Assembly (NCBI GenBank): GCA_002280875.1
Contig: NCEV01000011.1
Coordinates: 18,606 to 82,605, forward strand
Direction: 5' to 3'
DNA length: 64,000 bases
DNA from: Caulobacter sp. 32-67-35
GTDB taxonomy: Bacteria; Pseudomonadota; Alphaproteobacteria; Caulobacterales; Caulobacteraceae
The position numbers and the translations under genes were made by a program. The notes under the pieces are model-generated. The model was not told the origin of the DNA. It searched no databases and worked only from the letters and a program-made list of their open reading frames with translations. Positions 17,520-26,089 of this stretch are shown here, piece by piece (within the stretch, counting starts at the first letter, position 1; each line of letters opens with the position of its first letter).

Positions 17520-19894
17520 GCCAACAGGTCCGCGCAAGCATCGAGCACAGCGTCGGCGTCCAGGCGGTACTTGGCGTAGAGGTCTGGCAGATCGCCCGAC
17601 TGGCCAAAGGTTTCCAGGCCCAGGGCCCTCACGCGCTGCCCACGCACCGAGCCCAGCCACGACAGCGCCAGCGGCGAACCGTCCGCCAGGGTAACAAGGC
17701 CCGCGTCGCGGTCGAGCGTCGACAGCAAGGTTTCGATGGTCGAGCCACAAGGGGCATTCCGCGCCCCCTTCCCTGTCCAGCGCGCACGCCCGCTACGCGT
17801 CCAGTCGCGGTGCAGGACATCGGGCGAGGTGACAGCCAGCAGCCCGACCTCGGGCATGTCCTCCGACAGCGCCTCAAACGCCGCCAGGGCTTCTGGCGCC
17901 AGGGCGCCGCTGAACACCAGGGCCAGCTTTGCGCCAGGAGCCGGCGCCTTCAGCCAATAGCCGCCATCGATGGTTCCTTGGCGCCAGGCGTCGTCCATCC
18001 GCTCCGGCTGGTCGATCACCCGGGTCGATAGCCGCAGATAGGTCGAGGCGCCATCGGGAGCCTGGATACGATCGAAGGCATGGGCCATCAGCACCGCTGT
18101 TTCATCCGCGAAAGCCGGCTCGTAAGTGTCCAGCCCCGGCTGGGCCATGCCGATCACCGGCCCGTTGATCGACTGGTGCGCGCCGCCCTCCGGGGCCAGG
18201 GTCAGACCGCTAGGCGTAGCGACCAGCAGAAACCGGGCGTCCTGATAGCAGGCGTAGTTCAGCGCATCGAGGCCGCGGGCGATGAACGGATCGTACAGCG
18301 TGCCCACCGGGAACAGTCGCTCGCCAAACAGCGGCGCGGTCAGGCCCAGCGCCGCCAGGGCGATGAACAGGTTGTTCTCCGCAATGCCCAACTCGACGTG
18401 CTGGCCGGTCTCGACCATCGACCAGACCTGGGCCGAGGGAATACGGCGGCGCTTGAAGACATCTTCGTGGGCGCGACGGTGGAAGACCCCGCGACGGTTC
18501 ACAAAGCCGCCGAGATTGGTCGAAACGGTGACGTCCGGCGAAGTGGTGACCACCCGGCCGGAGAACTCGTCGGTGCGCCGGGAAATCTCGAACATCACCT
18601 TGCCGAACGCGGCCTGGGTGGATTGCTCGTTCTCTCCCCCCTTGGCGCCCGCAACAGCCTCCAGTAGTTCGTCAGCGCTCGGCGTCACGATGATCGGCGC
18701 GACGTGCTGGCGCTGAACATCGGCGGCGAACGGCGCGCGGGCGATCAGGCCCTTCAGGGCGGTGCGCTCGGCGCTGGACAGGCCCGACAGCGGATCCCAT
18801 TCCTCGCCCTCGACGACGCCCAGCCGCTGGCGCAGCTCATCGATCTGGGTCGGGGTCATCAGGCCCGCGTGATTGTCCTTGTGCCCCTGGAACGGCAGCC
18901 GCAGGCCCTTGACGGTGTAGGCGATGAAGAACCGTGGCGCATCGTCGTGGCTGGCCCGCTCGAAGGCCTCCAGCAGGGTTTCCAAGCAGTGGCCGCCCAG
19001 CTCGGTCATCAGCTCGGCGAGATCGATGTCCTTGTAGGCGGCGATCAGGGCCAGGGCTGCGGCGTCGTCCGCCAGATCGGCTGACAGGCGCTCGCGCCAG
19101 GCCGTGCCGCCCTGATAGGTCAGGGCCGAATAGAGGTCGTTGGGCGCGGTCTCGATCCAGATGCGCAGCGCCTCGCCGCCGGGCTTGGCGAAGACCTCGC
19201 GCTGGCGTTTGGACCATTTCAGCGTCTCGACGGTCCAGCCGGCGGCCTCGAAGATCTCGCCATAGCGGGTGAACATCCGGTCCTGGGTCGTCGCGTCCAG
19301 GCTCTGGCGATTGTAGTCGACGATCCACCAGGTGTTGCGGACGTCGTGCTTACAGGCCTCGATCAGGGCTTCGTAGATGTTGCCCTCGTCCAGCTCGGCA
19401 TCGCCCAGCAGCGAGATCATCCGCCCCATGGCTTCGGGCTTCACCGCACCCCGCGCAGCCAGATAGTCCTGCGCCAGCGAGGCGAAGGCGGTCATGGCCA
19501 CGCCCAGGCCCACAGAGCCGGTCGAGAAGTCGACGTCGTCAATGTCCTTGGTGCGCGAGGGATAGGACTGCGCCCCGCCCAGCGACCGGAAGCGCTTGAG
19601 GTTGTCCAGGCTCTGGCGGCCGAACAGGTGCTGGATGGCGTGGAACACCGGGCTGGCGTGAGGCTTGACCGCCACGCGGTCCTGGGGTCGCAGCGCCTTC
19701 ATGTAGAGCGCGGTCATCAGGGTGGTCATTGAGGCGCAGGAGGCCTGATGGCCGCCCACCTTCAGGCCGTCCCGGCTTTCACGCAGGTGATTGGCGTTGT
19801 GGATCGTCCACGAGGCCAGCCAGAGAATGCGTTCCTCGATACGGCGAAGGAGCGCAATCTCCTGCCGCTTCGCGGTCATCGAGCCGTCTGGCAT
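17516..19894 (-). CDS. Transketolase-family enzyme resembling homodimeric 2-oxoacid dehydrogenase E1
   Basis: A 792-residue thiamine diphosphate enzyme. The N-terminal half carries the ThDP/Mg motif as GDAELDEGNIYEALIEACK ... NRQSLD, the arrangement of AceE-like homodimeric E1 proteins rather than transketolase proper. The C-terminal half has the pyrimidine-binding domain with VELGIAENNLFIALAALGL and a C-terminal fold ending LALSWLG. It is shorter than E. coli AceE (about 887) and closer to MdeB-like alpha-ketobutyrate dehydrogenases. No E2 or E3 gene is nearby. ATG 19894 is chosen because GTGAGGA stands four bases before it; an ATG at 19879 has none. The precise 2-oxoacid is unknown. Confidence 0.8.
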   Translation of the reverse strand: MPDGSMTAKRQEIALLRRIEERILWLASWTIHNANHLRESRDGLKVGGHQASCASMTTLMTALYMKALRPQDRVAVKPHASPVFHAIQHLFGRQSLDNLKRFRSLGGAQSYPSRTKDIDDVDFSTGSVGLGVAMTAFASLAQDYLAARGAVKPEAMGRMISLLGDAELDEGNIYEALIEACKHDVRNTWWIVDYNRQSLDATTQDRMFTRYGEIFEAAGWTVETLKWSKRQREVFAKPGGEALRIWIETAPNDLYSALTYQGGTAWRERLSADLADDAAALALIAAYKDIDLAELMTELGGHCLETLLEAFERASHDDAPRFFIAYTVKGLRLPFQGHKDNHAGLMTPTQIDELRQRLGVVEGEEWDPLSGLSSAERTALKGLIARAPFAADVQRQHVAPIIVTPSADELLEAVAGAKGGENEQSTQAAFGKVMFEISRRTDEFSGRVVTTSPDVTVSTNLGGFVNRRGVFHRRAHEDVFKRRRIPSAQVWSMVETGQHVELGIAENNLFIALAALGLTAPLFGERLFPVGTLYDPFIARGLDALNYACYQDARFLLVATPSGLTLAPEGGAHQSINGPVIGMAQPGLDTYEPAFADETAVLMAHAFDRIQAPDGASTYLRLSTRVIDQPERMDDAWRQGTIDGGYWLKAPAPGAKLALVFSGALAPEALAAFEALSEDMPEVGLLAVTSPDVLHRDWTRSGRARWTGKGARNAPCGSTIETLLSTLDRDAGLVTLADGSPLALSWLGSVRGQRVRALGLETFGQSGDLPDLYAKYRLDADAVLDACADLLA

Positions 19895-19898
19895 GCTT

Positions 19899-19922
19899 CC
19901 TCACCGGTTTATGCCGGTGAGG
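19899..19922 (-). promoter_or_regulatory. Hairpin holding an RND stop codon in its loop and the next gene's Shine-Dalgarno in its 3' arm
   Basis: On the minus strand CCTCACCGG and CCGGTGAGG form a nine-base-pair stem around the loop CATAAA. The RND pump gene ends at TAA in that loop, and the 3' arm (GTGAGG) is the likely ribosome-binding site of the transketolase-like gene. It could be a weak intercistronic terminator (no T-run follows) or a translational coupling device. Confidence 0.5.
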
Positions 19923-22900
19923 ATTGCCCCTCACCGCTTTTCTCTCGGGCTTCATAGTCCTCGATCTGCCGCGACGTCCACTCCGGAGACTTCGTGAAGC
20001 GCGCCAGCAGGTTGTAGAACACCGGCACCACGAACAGGGTCAGCAGGGTGGCGAAGATCGCGCCCGTGAAGATCACCGAGCCGATCGTCTGGCGGCTGCC
20101 CGCCCCTGCGCCGGTCCACAACATCAGGGGCAAGGCCCCCATGGCGGCGGCGATCGAGGTCATGATGATCGGACGCAGCCGCAGGGCGGCCGCCTCGATC
20201 ACCGCCTCCTTCACCTTCAGGCCTTCGTCGCGCAGCTGGTTGGCGAACTCGACGATCAGGATGCCGTTCTTGGCGGCGATGCCGACCAGGATGATCAGGC
20301 CGATCTGACTGTAGGTGTTGATGCTCGATCCGGTGATCAGCAGGCCAAACAGGCCGCCCAGCACCGCCAAGGGTACGGTCAGCATGATGACGGCCGGGTG
20401 GATCCAGCTCTCGAACTGCGCCGCCAGCACCAGGAAGACCAGCAGAAGCGCCAGGCCGAAGGCGACGCCGACGGCGCCGGAAGCTTCCAGATAGTCCTTG
20501 GCCTGACCGCCCCACTTGATGCTGACGCCGGGGGTGGGCCGCGCTTCGGCCTGTTCCTGGAGGAAGGCCACCGCGTCGGCGACGGTATAGCCTTCGGCCA
20601 GCTGGGTCGTCAGGGTCACCGAACGAAGACGATCGACACGCGGGCGATCAGGCGTATCACCGCGAAGCTCCGTGGTGACCACGGTCGACAGCGGCACCAG
20701 GGCGCCCGATTGCGTGCGCACCTGTAGCTGGTCCAGATCGGCGATGCTGCGCCGCTGTTCCAGGGTGGACTGCAGGATGACGTCGTATTCCTGGCCGTTC
20801 TTGATGTAGGTGGTAGCCCGACGGGAGCCGAACATGGTCTCTAGCGCCCGGCCGATCGACTGAGCGGACACCCCCAGCGTACCGGCCTTGTCTCGATCAA
20901 TCTGCACCGAAAGACGCGGCGAGGTGGGCTCATAGTCGATGCGGGGACGAGACAAGCCCGGGTTGGCCTGGGCTTCGGCCAGGATGGGCTTGAGCCAGTT
21001 TGCCAGCTCGACATAATCATTGCCGACCGCGATCAGATCGACGCTGTTGCCGCCGCCGCCGCCGCGTTGGAAGGCGCCCCGCACGCTGGCCACGGCGCGC
21101 ACGCCGGTAATCTTGCTGAGCGTCTTGTTCAGTTCGGCTGCGATCTGGTCGGCGCTCTGTTTCCTGTCGCCGGCGCTATTGAGCACCAGCACGCCGTTAG
21201 CGGTATTGAACTGACTCTGGCCAAAGCGCGGCACCGAGATGACGGTGCGCTCCGCCACGCCGTCGGCGCGATACTTCTCAAGCTGGCGCTCGACCTGGGT
21301 GGCGGCCTTGACGGTATAGTCAAAGCCCGCGCCCTCGGGTCCATTCAGGCTGATATCGACACGACCGCGATCCTCGGCCGGCACCAGTTCCTGCGGCAGG
21401 ACGGTGAACAGTCCGCCCGCCACCAGGGCCAGCACCAGGACAAAGACGCCGGTGCCGATGGTGGCGGAACGCGTCGCCAATAGGCCTTCGAGCGAATGGC
21501 GATAGCTGTCCTTCAGCCTGTCCATCGCAAAATCGACCTTGCGATTGAACCACCCGCCGGTGGAGGCAGGCTTGAGCAGCTTCGAGGCCAGCATGGGTGA
21601 CAGACTGAGCGCCAATAGGGCCGAGAAGCCGACGGCGGCCGCAATAGCGACGGCCAGCTCGACGAACAGGCGGCCAATATAGCCGGGCAGGAACATCAGC
21701 GGCGCAAACACCGAGATCAGCACGACGGTGGTGGCGACCACGGCGAAGAACACCTGACGGGTGCCGCGCAGAGCGGCCACGGGCGCGGGCTCGCCTTCGT
21801 CGACACGACGCTGGATGTTCTCGACCACCACGATGGCGTCATCGACCACCAGGCCTACCGCCAGCACCAAAGCCAGCAGGGTCAGCAGGTTGAGTGAAAA
21901 GCCTAGCGGGGCCAGGACGATGAAGGTCGACAGGATGCAGATCGGCGCGATGATCGACGGGATCAGGGCCGAGCGCCAGCTGCCCAGGAACACCAGATTG
22001 ACCAGCGCTACCAGGAAGACCGAGATGCCCATGGTGACCCACACCTCGTGGATCGCCTCGGCGGTGAAGATCGAATTGTCGACGGCCTTGATCAGCTTGG
22101 TGCCCGGCGGCAGCGTCTTGTTGATCTCGGCGATCTCGGCGTCGACCACCTTGGAGATGGCGACATCGTTGGCCTGGGATTGACGGGTCAGGAAGATGCC
22201 GACCTGATTGACGCCATTGCCCCGGAACAGCTTGCGGCGCTCGTTGGAGCCCTCTTCCACCCTGGCGACATCGCCCAGACGCAGCACAAAGCCGTTGGCG
22301 TCGGCAGCGCGCAGCGGCAGTTTGAGAAAGTCATCGGGCTTGGAATAGCTGCGGGTGACCCGGATGGTGAAGTCCTTGGAGTCGCTCTCCAGGGCGCCGG
22401 CGGGCAGTTCGACATTCTGGCTGTTGAGGGCGTTCTCGACATCATCAACGGTCACGCCGCGCGCAGCCATGGCGTCGGGCTTGAGCCAGATACGCATGGC
22501 GTAGAGCTGGCCGTTCAGTCCCGCCTGGGCGACGCCTGGCACAGTCGACATGCGTTCGACCAGATAGCGGTCGGCATAGTCGGCCAGTTCCAGCGGCGAC
22601 AGGGTCGTCGAGGTCAGGTTCATGATCACGATAGGCGAACTGTCGGCGTTGGCCTTGGCGATCTGCGGCGGGTCGGCCTGATCGGGAAGATTGGCCGACA
22701 CCCGGCTCACCGCGTCGCGCACGTCATTGGCCGCGTCGTCCAGATCGCGATCCAGCGTGAAGGTGATATTGATCTGCGAGCGGCCGTCGCGCGACGACGA
22801 ATTGACCCGGTCAATACCCTGGATGCCCGAGACCTGGCGCTCGATCACCTGAGTAATGCGCTCCTCGATGACTTCCGCCGAGGCGCCGCGATAGGCGGTC

Positions 22901-23040
22901 GAGACCGAGACCACCGGCGGATCGACATTGGGCAGTTCGCGGATCGGCAGGCCGGTGAAGGCGGCCAGGCCGATGACGCAGAGGATGATCGCCGCGACGG
23001 CGGCGAAGACCGGGCGGCGGACGGAAAGATCGGAAAGCAT
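19909..23040 (-). CDS. RND-family multidrug efflux pump, inner membrane subunit
   Basis: A 1043-residue HAE1-type transporter with the AcrB/MexB plan: TM1 (PVFAAVAAIILCVIGLAAF), a large periplasmic loop beginning LPIRELPNVDPPVVSVSTAY, a central TM cluster with the proton-relay Asp pair in LAVGLVVDDAIVVVENIQRR, a second periplasmic loop and TM7-12 (GKxxILIVEFANQL-like segment GILIVEFANQLRDEG). It exports drugs or metabolites by proton antiport with the adaptor encoded just upstream (TGATG overlap) and an outer membrane channel not found here. Full length, no breaks. Confidence 0.95.
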   Translation of the reverse strand: MLSDLSVRRPVFAAVAAIILCVIGLAAFTGLPIRELPNVDPPVVSVSTAYRGASAEVIEERITQVIERQVSGIQGIDRVNSSSRDGRSQINITFTLDRDLDDAANDVRDAVSRVSANLPDQADPPQIAKANADSSPIVIMNLTSTTLSPLELADYADRYLVERMSTVPGVAQAGLNGQLYAMRIWLKPDAMAARGVTVDDVENALNSQNVELPAGALESDSKDFTIRVTRSYSKPDDFLKLPLRAADANGFVLRLGDVARVEEGSNERRKLFRGNGVNQVGIFLTRQSQANDVAISKVVDAEIAEINKTLPPGTKLIKAVDNSIFTAEAIHEVWVTMGISVFLVALVNLVFLGSWRSALIPSIIAPICILSTFIVLAPLGFSLNLLTLLALVLAVGLVVDDAIVVVENIQRRVDEGEPAPVAALRGTRQVFFAVVATTVVLISVFAPLMFLPGYIGRLFVELAVAIAAAVGFSALLALSLSPMLASKLLKPASTGGWFNRKVDFAMDRLKDSYRHSLEGLLATRSATIGTGVFVLVLALVAGGLFTVLPQELVPAEDRGRVDISLNGPEGAGFDYTVKAATQVERQLEKYRADGVAERTVISVPRFGQSQFNTANGVLVLNSAGDRKQSADQIAAELNKTLSKITGVRAVASVRGAFQRGGGGGNSVDLIAVGNDYVELANWLKPILAEAQANPGLSRPRIDYEPTSPRLSVQIDRDKAGTLGVSAQSIGRALETMFGSRRATTYIKNGQEYDVILQSTLEQRRSIADLDQLQVRTQSGALVPLSTVVTTELRGDTPDRPRVDRLRSVTLTTQLAEGYTVADAVAFLQEQAEARPTPGVSIKWGGQAKDYLEASGAVGVAFGLALLLVFLVLAAQFESWIHPAVIMLTVPLAVLGGLFGLLITGSSINTYSQIGLIILVGIAAKNGILIVEFANQLRDEGLKVKEAVIEAAALRLRPIIMTSIAAAMGALPLMLWTGAGAGSRQTIGSVIFTGAIFATLLTLFVVPVFYNLLARFTKSPEWTSRQIEDYEAREKSGEGQSSPA

Positions 23041-24161
23041 CAGCGGGCCTTGCCGCCGGCGCCGGGCTGGCCCGGTCCCTTGCCGCCGGGCGCTCCGCCG
23101 CCGATGGCGGCGCCGTCCTGAACGCGATTGAGACCGTCGGCGACGATCCGGTCACCCGACTTCAAACCCGACAGAATCTCGACGAAGCCGCCGGCGGTGA
23201 GACCGGTCTCGACATTGGTTCGTCGCGCCACCTGCCCTTTCGGGCCCTTGGCGATCAGGAACACCGAGGCCTGCACACCCTCGAACTGGATGGCCGATTC
23301 CGGCACGGCCGGCGCCTGGCGCAAACCCTGGTCGATGGCCACCTTGACCAGCATTCCCGGCTTCAAACGAGCGCCCGGATTGGGGAACTCGGCCCGGGCC
23401 TTCACGGCGCGGGTTGTGGCGTCGATCCGGGTGTCGATCTGGGCGATGCGCCCCTGAAAGGTCTCGCCCGGCAGGGCGTCGGGCCGGGCCGTGATGAGCA
23501 GACCTTCACGTAGGGTCGTGAGATAGCGGTCAGGCACGGAAAAATCGATGCGGATCACAGATACGTCGTCAAGGCTGACGATCGCCGTGCCAGGACTGAT
23601 CAAGGCGCCGGGGGCCACATCCGAAATACCCACTCGGCCGGCAAAGGGCGCCCGGATCACGCGATCCAGCTTCTGGGCCTGGGCCGAGGCGACGCTGGCG
23701 CGCGCGGTCTCGACGGCGGCCAGATACTGCTCTGCGGTGGCGCGCGGCGCGACGCCACGATCCGCCAGGGTTTTCCAGCGCTGATAGTCGCGCTCGGCCT
23801 GGGCGAGACGCACCCTAGCCTCGCTGACGCCGGCATCTTCGCTGGCGGACTTCAGGTCAACCAGCACCTGGCCGCGCGCAACAGCCTGACCATCGGTGAA
23901 GTGCACCGCCGTGATCATCTCGGCCGTGTTGGAGGTGATGGTCACCGACTGGCGGCCCTTGGCCACGCCCAGCACCTCGATGCGATCGGTGAAGGGCCTG
24001 GTCGACACGACGGTCTGGGAGACGTTGATGGCCCGACCACCGCCGCCGGGCCCGCCTTGCCCCGCAGCCTTTTGACCAAAGGCCAGCTTCATGCCGCCCA
24101 CGACGAGCATCAGAACGACAGCGGCCAACGCCGCCAAAAGGAAGAAATGCCTGCGGATCAA
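23040..24161 (-). CDS. RND periplasmic adaptor (HlyD/membrane fusion protein)
   Basis: A 373-residue adaptor linking the RND pump to an outer membrane channel. The N-terminal helix FFLLAALAAVVLMLVVGGM anchors it. Next come the lipoyl half-motif (VHFTDGQAVARGQVLVDL), a coiled-coil hairpin rich in Ala/Arg/Glu, the second lipoyl half (APFAGRVGISDVAPGALISP) and beta-barrel domains. The Gly/Pro-rich tail GGGAPGGKGPGQPGAGGK is unusual. TTG 24161 with GGAG upstream is chosen as start because it gives a normal-length N-terminus; no nearer ATG exists. It overlaps the pump gene by one base. Confidence 0.88.
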   Translation of the reverse strand: MIRRHFFLLAALAAVVLMLVVGGMKLAFGQKAAGQGGPGGGGRAINVSQTVVSTRPFTDRIEVLGVAKGRQSVTITSNTAEMITAVHFTDGQAVARGQVLVDLKSASEDAGVSEARVRLAQAERDYQRWKTLADRGVAPRATAEQYLAAVETARASVASAQAQKLDRVIRAPFAGRVGISDVAPGALISPGTAIVSLDDVSVIRIDFSVPDRYLTTLREGLLITARPDALPGETFQGRIAQIDTRIDATTRAVKARAEFPNPGARLKPGMLVKVAIDQGLRQAPAVPESAIQFEGVQASVFLIAKGPKGQVARRTNVETGLTAGGFVEILSGLKSGDRIVADGLNRVQDGAAIGGGAPGGKGPGQPGAGGKAR

Positions 24162-24283
24162 CGAAAGGACTCCAATCGCCGAGGGGAGCCGGCGGACGGG
24201 ACAAGGTGCCAGGACATATGCCGCCCCCCCTAGACCCGCGTCCAGTAACCGCAAGATGACGGACCGTTTCAGCGCTGCAACAC

Positions 24284-25036
24284 TCAGAAGGTGCGCCACA
24301 CCCCGAGCACCATGCCGCGATCCTTGGCGATCTCGCGACCGGCCACAGTCTCCCGCCATCCCGCCTGAACGCTCCAGGGACCAAAGCCGCGGACAATCGA
24401 TAGCTCAGCCTTGAGCCAGCGGGCTTTTCGGGGCTTCGAGTCGGCCTCGCCAGCATAGGTCTGCGCCATCACCAGCCAGTTGCGCGCGGGGCGAAAGCCC
24501 AATGTCGCATCCATCCGGGTCTCGTCAGCCAGGCCAGATCGGCGCAAACGGGCCAGTTGCAGATCCGAAAAGATTTCCCCGCGCCGGGTCACGGCTGACC
24601 GGCCCAGAAGCAGCCGTGCCTCGATATCGACCTCGCCCTGTCCCGGCGCGGCATATCCGGCGTTGCGGCCCGCGCCGGCCTCGGTCGCGCCAAGATAGAT
24701 CGCCGCAACGGTCCGTGGCCGCTTTAGCAAAGCATAGCGCAGGCCAAGCTCGACCGGACCCCGACCTTCATAGCGGACGAACGGGTCACGGCCGCGCGTC
24801 AGTCCGGCCTTGGCCTGCAAGGTGAGCCTGTCGGTCAAGCCATGCTCGACAAAAATCGAGGCGGTCTCGTCCTCGCGGCGCCCCAGATCGCCAAGCGCGC
24901 CAGCGGCGTCAAACAGCTGGTCGGCCGATTGCCGCTCGACCTTGGCGATAACCTGCGTCTGGCCACGCGCCATCGGCCAGGCGCCGGCGGTGGCCTCGCC
25001 GCACATCACGCAAAGAAAAGCCGCCGCGATCGCCAG
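24284..25036 (-). CDS. Secreted, probably outer-membrane-barrel protein of unknown function
   Basis: About 250 residues. A clear secretion signal (AAAILAIAAAFLCVMCGEATAGA, cleavage after AGA) is followed by alternating strands with paired charged and aromatic residues (FVEHGLTDRLTLQAKAGL, VELGLRYALLKRP, IFSDLQLARLRRSGL) and a C-terminal aromatic end (VLGVWRTF), all suggesting a beta-barrel. No ATG/GTG/TTG lies in frame before the signal peptide; the nearest are GTG 25009 and ATG 25006 inside it, so the start given is a CTG (25036) and is uncertain. The signal-coding bases also form a terminator-like hairpin. It follows a class II aldolase gene. Confidence 0.6.
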   Translation of the reverse strand: MAIAAAFLCVMCGEATAGAWPMARGQTQVIAKVERQSADQLFDAAGALGDLGRREDETASIFVEHGLTDRLTLQAKAGLTRGRDPFVRYEGRGPVELGLRYALLKRPRTVAAIYLGATEAGAGRNAGYAAPGQGEVDIEARLLLGRSAVTRRGEIFSDLQLARLRRSGLADETRMDATLGFRPARNWLVMAQTYAGEADSKPRKARWLKAELSIVRGFGPWSVQAGWRETVAGREIAKDRGMVLGVWRTF

Positions 25037-25049
25037 GATCGCGGCGGCT
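25011..25049 (-). terminator. Terminator-like hairpin after the class II aldolase gene
   Basis: A perfect 13-base-pair stem AGCCGCCGCGATC / GATCGCGGCGGCT with a five-base loop. On the minus strand it is followed by TTTCTTTG. It lies 23 nt after the aldolase stop but inside the apparent signal-peptide coding region of the next gene. Confidence 0.7.
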
Positions 25050-25071
25050 GGTCTTCGACAATCGTCAAGCG

Positions 25072-25848
25072 CTAGTCGGCGTAGCCGGGCGACTCCCGGT
25101 CTAGCTGCCGCAGGCAGCCGCCCCAGGCCAGGCCCGCGATCATGCCCAGCCCGCCGCCCGTCTGGCTGCGAACCTCGGCCTGAGCGTGCTCGGGCGCCAT
25201 CATCACATTGTCGCGCCCCGCCGAGAGGGCCATCACCTGCTGCTTGCACGCGCGCTCCAGGAAGAACATCCCCATCCAGCACTCGGCCGCGGTCGATCCC
25301 ACCGACAAGGTCCCGTGGTTTCGAAGCATCATCAGCTTCTTGTCGCCAAGATCGGCCACCAGCCGTTCCCGCTCGTCAAGATTGAGCGCAATGCCTTCAT
25401 AGTCGTGATAGGCGAGTTGTGGCAAGACGATTAGCGCTTGCTGCGCCAGCGGCATCAAACCTTCACGGTGCGTTGAGACGGCGACGCCCTGGTCAGTGTG
25501 CAGGTGCATCACGAAGTGCGCGTCTTCCCGCGCCGCGTGGACCGCCGAGTGGATCGTGAAACCCGCCGGATTGATGAAGTAGGGCGTCTTGTCGATCACG
25601 TTGCCGTCAAGGTCGACCTTGACCAGGTCAGAGGCGGTCATCTCGCCAAAGAAACGGCCGTAGGGGTTGATCAGGAAATGGTGCTCGGGCCCGGGAATCC
25701 GGGCCGAGATGTGGGTGAAGATCATGTCGTCCCAGCCATGAACGGCGACCAGGCGATACAGGGCGGCCAGGTCGACCCGCGCCTGCCACTCGGCATCGCT
25801 GACCTTGCCCCTGAGAGACGTACTGATGGACGTGGCTCCGTCGGCCAT
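25072..25848 (-). CDS. Class II aldolase/adducin-family protein
   Basis: A 258-residue protein of the fuculose-1-phosphate aldolase/adducin-head fold. Zinc ligands are visible as the His pair in HFVMHLHTDQG and the His in LRNHGTLSVG; IFTHISARIPG and FLINPYGRFFGEMTASDLVKVD are typical of the family. ATG 25848 is preceded by GGGAGG. Substrate unknown; adducin-type members in proteobacteria often stand alone like this one. Confidence 0.88.
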   Translation of the reverse strand: MADGATSISTSLRGKVSDAEWQARVDLAALYRLVAVHGWDDMIFTHISARIPGPEHHFLINPYGRFFGEMTASDLVKVDLDGNVIDKTPYFINPAGFTIHSAVHAAREDAHFVMHLHTDQGVAVSTHREGLMPLAQQALIVLPQLAYHDYEGIALNLDERERLVADLGDKKLMMLRNHGTLSVGSTAAECWMGMFFLERACKQQVMALSAGRDNVMMAPEHAQAEVRSQTGGGLGMIAGLAWGGCLRQLDRESPGYAD

Positions 25849-26089
25849 GGGAGGCCTCCCTAAGTTATCATTGTTGAGTTTAGCGTCGCGCCAGGTGCGA
25901 TGGCCGTCAAGTCGCGTCTTCGCGACCCACACGTCTGGCCAGCGCCCTCAATACCCGTTGCGAAGACACGCGGCGGCGAACTTCAATCTTGCGTCGGCGG
26001 CCTTGTTGCCATTGAAGCACCATAAGGGCGTCATCCGCGCCCCGGTCCCACCATCGTGGTCATGCCGGTCGTCAATGTGGTCCTGATGA

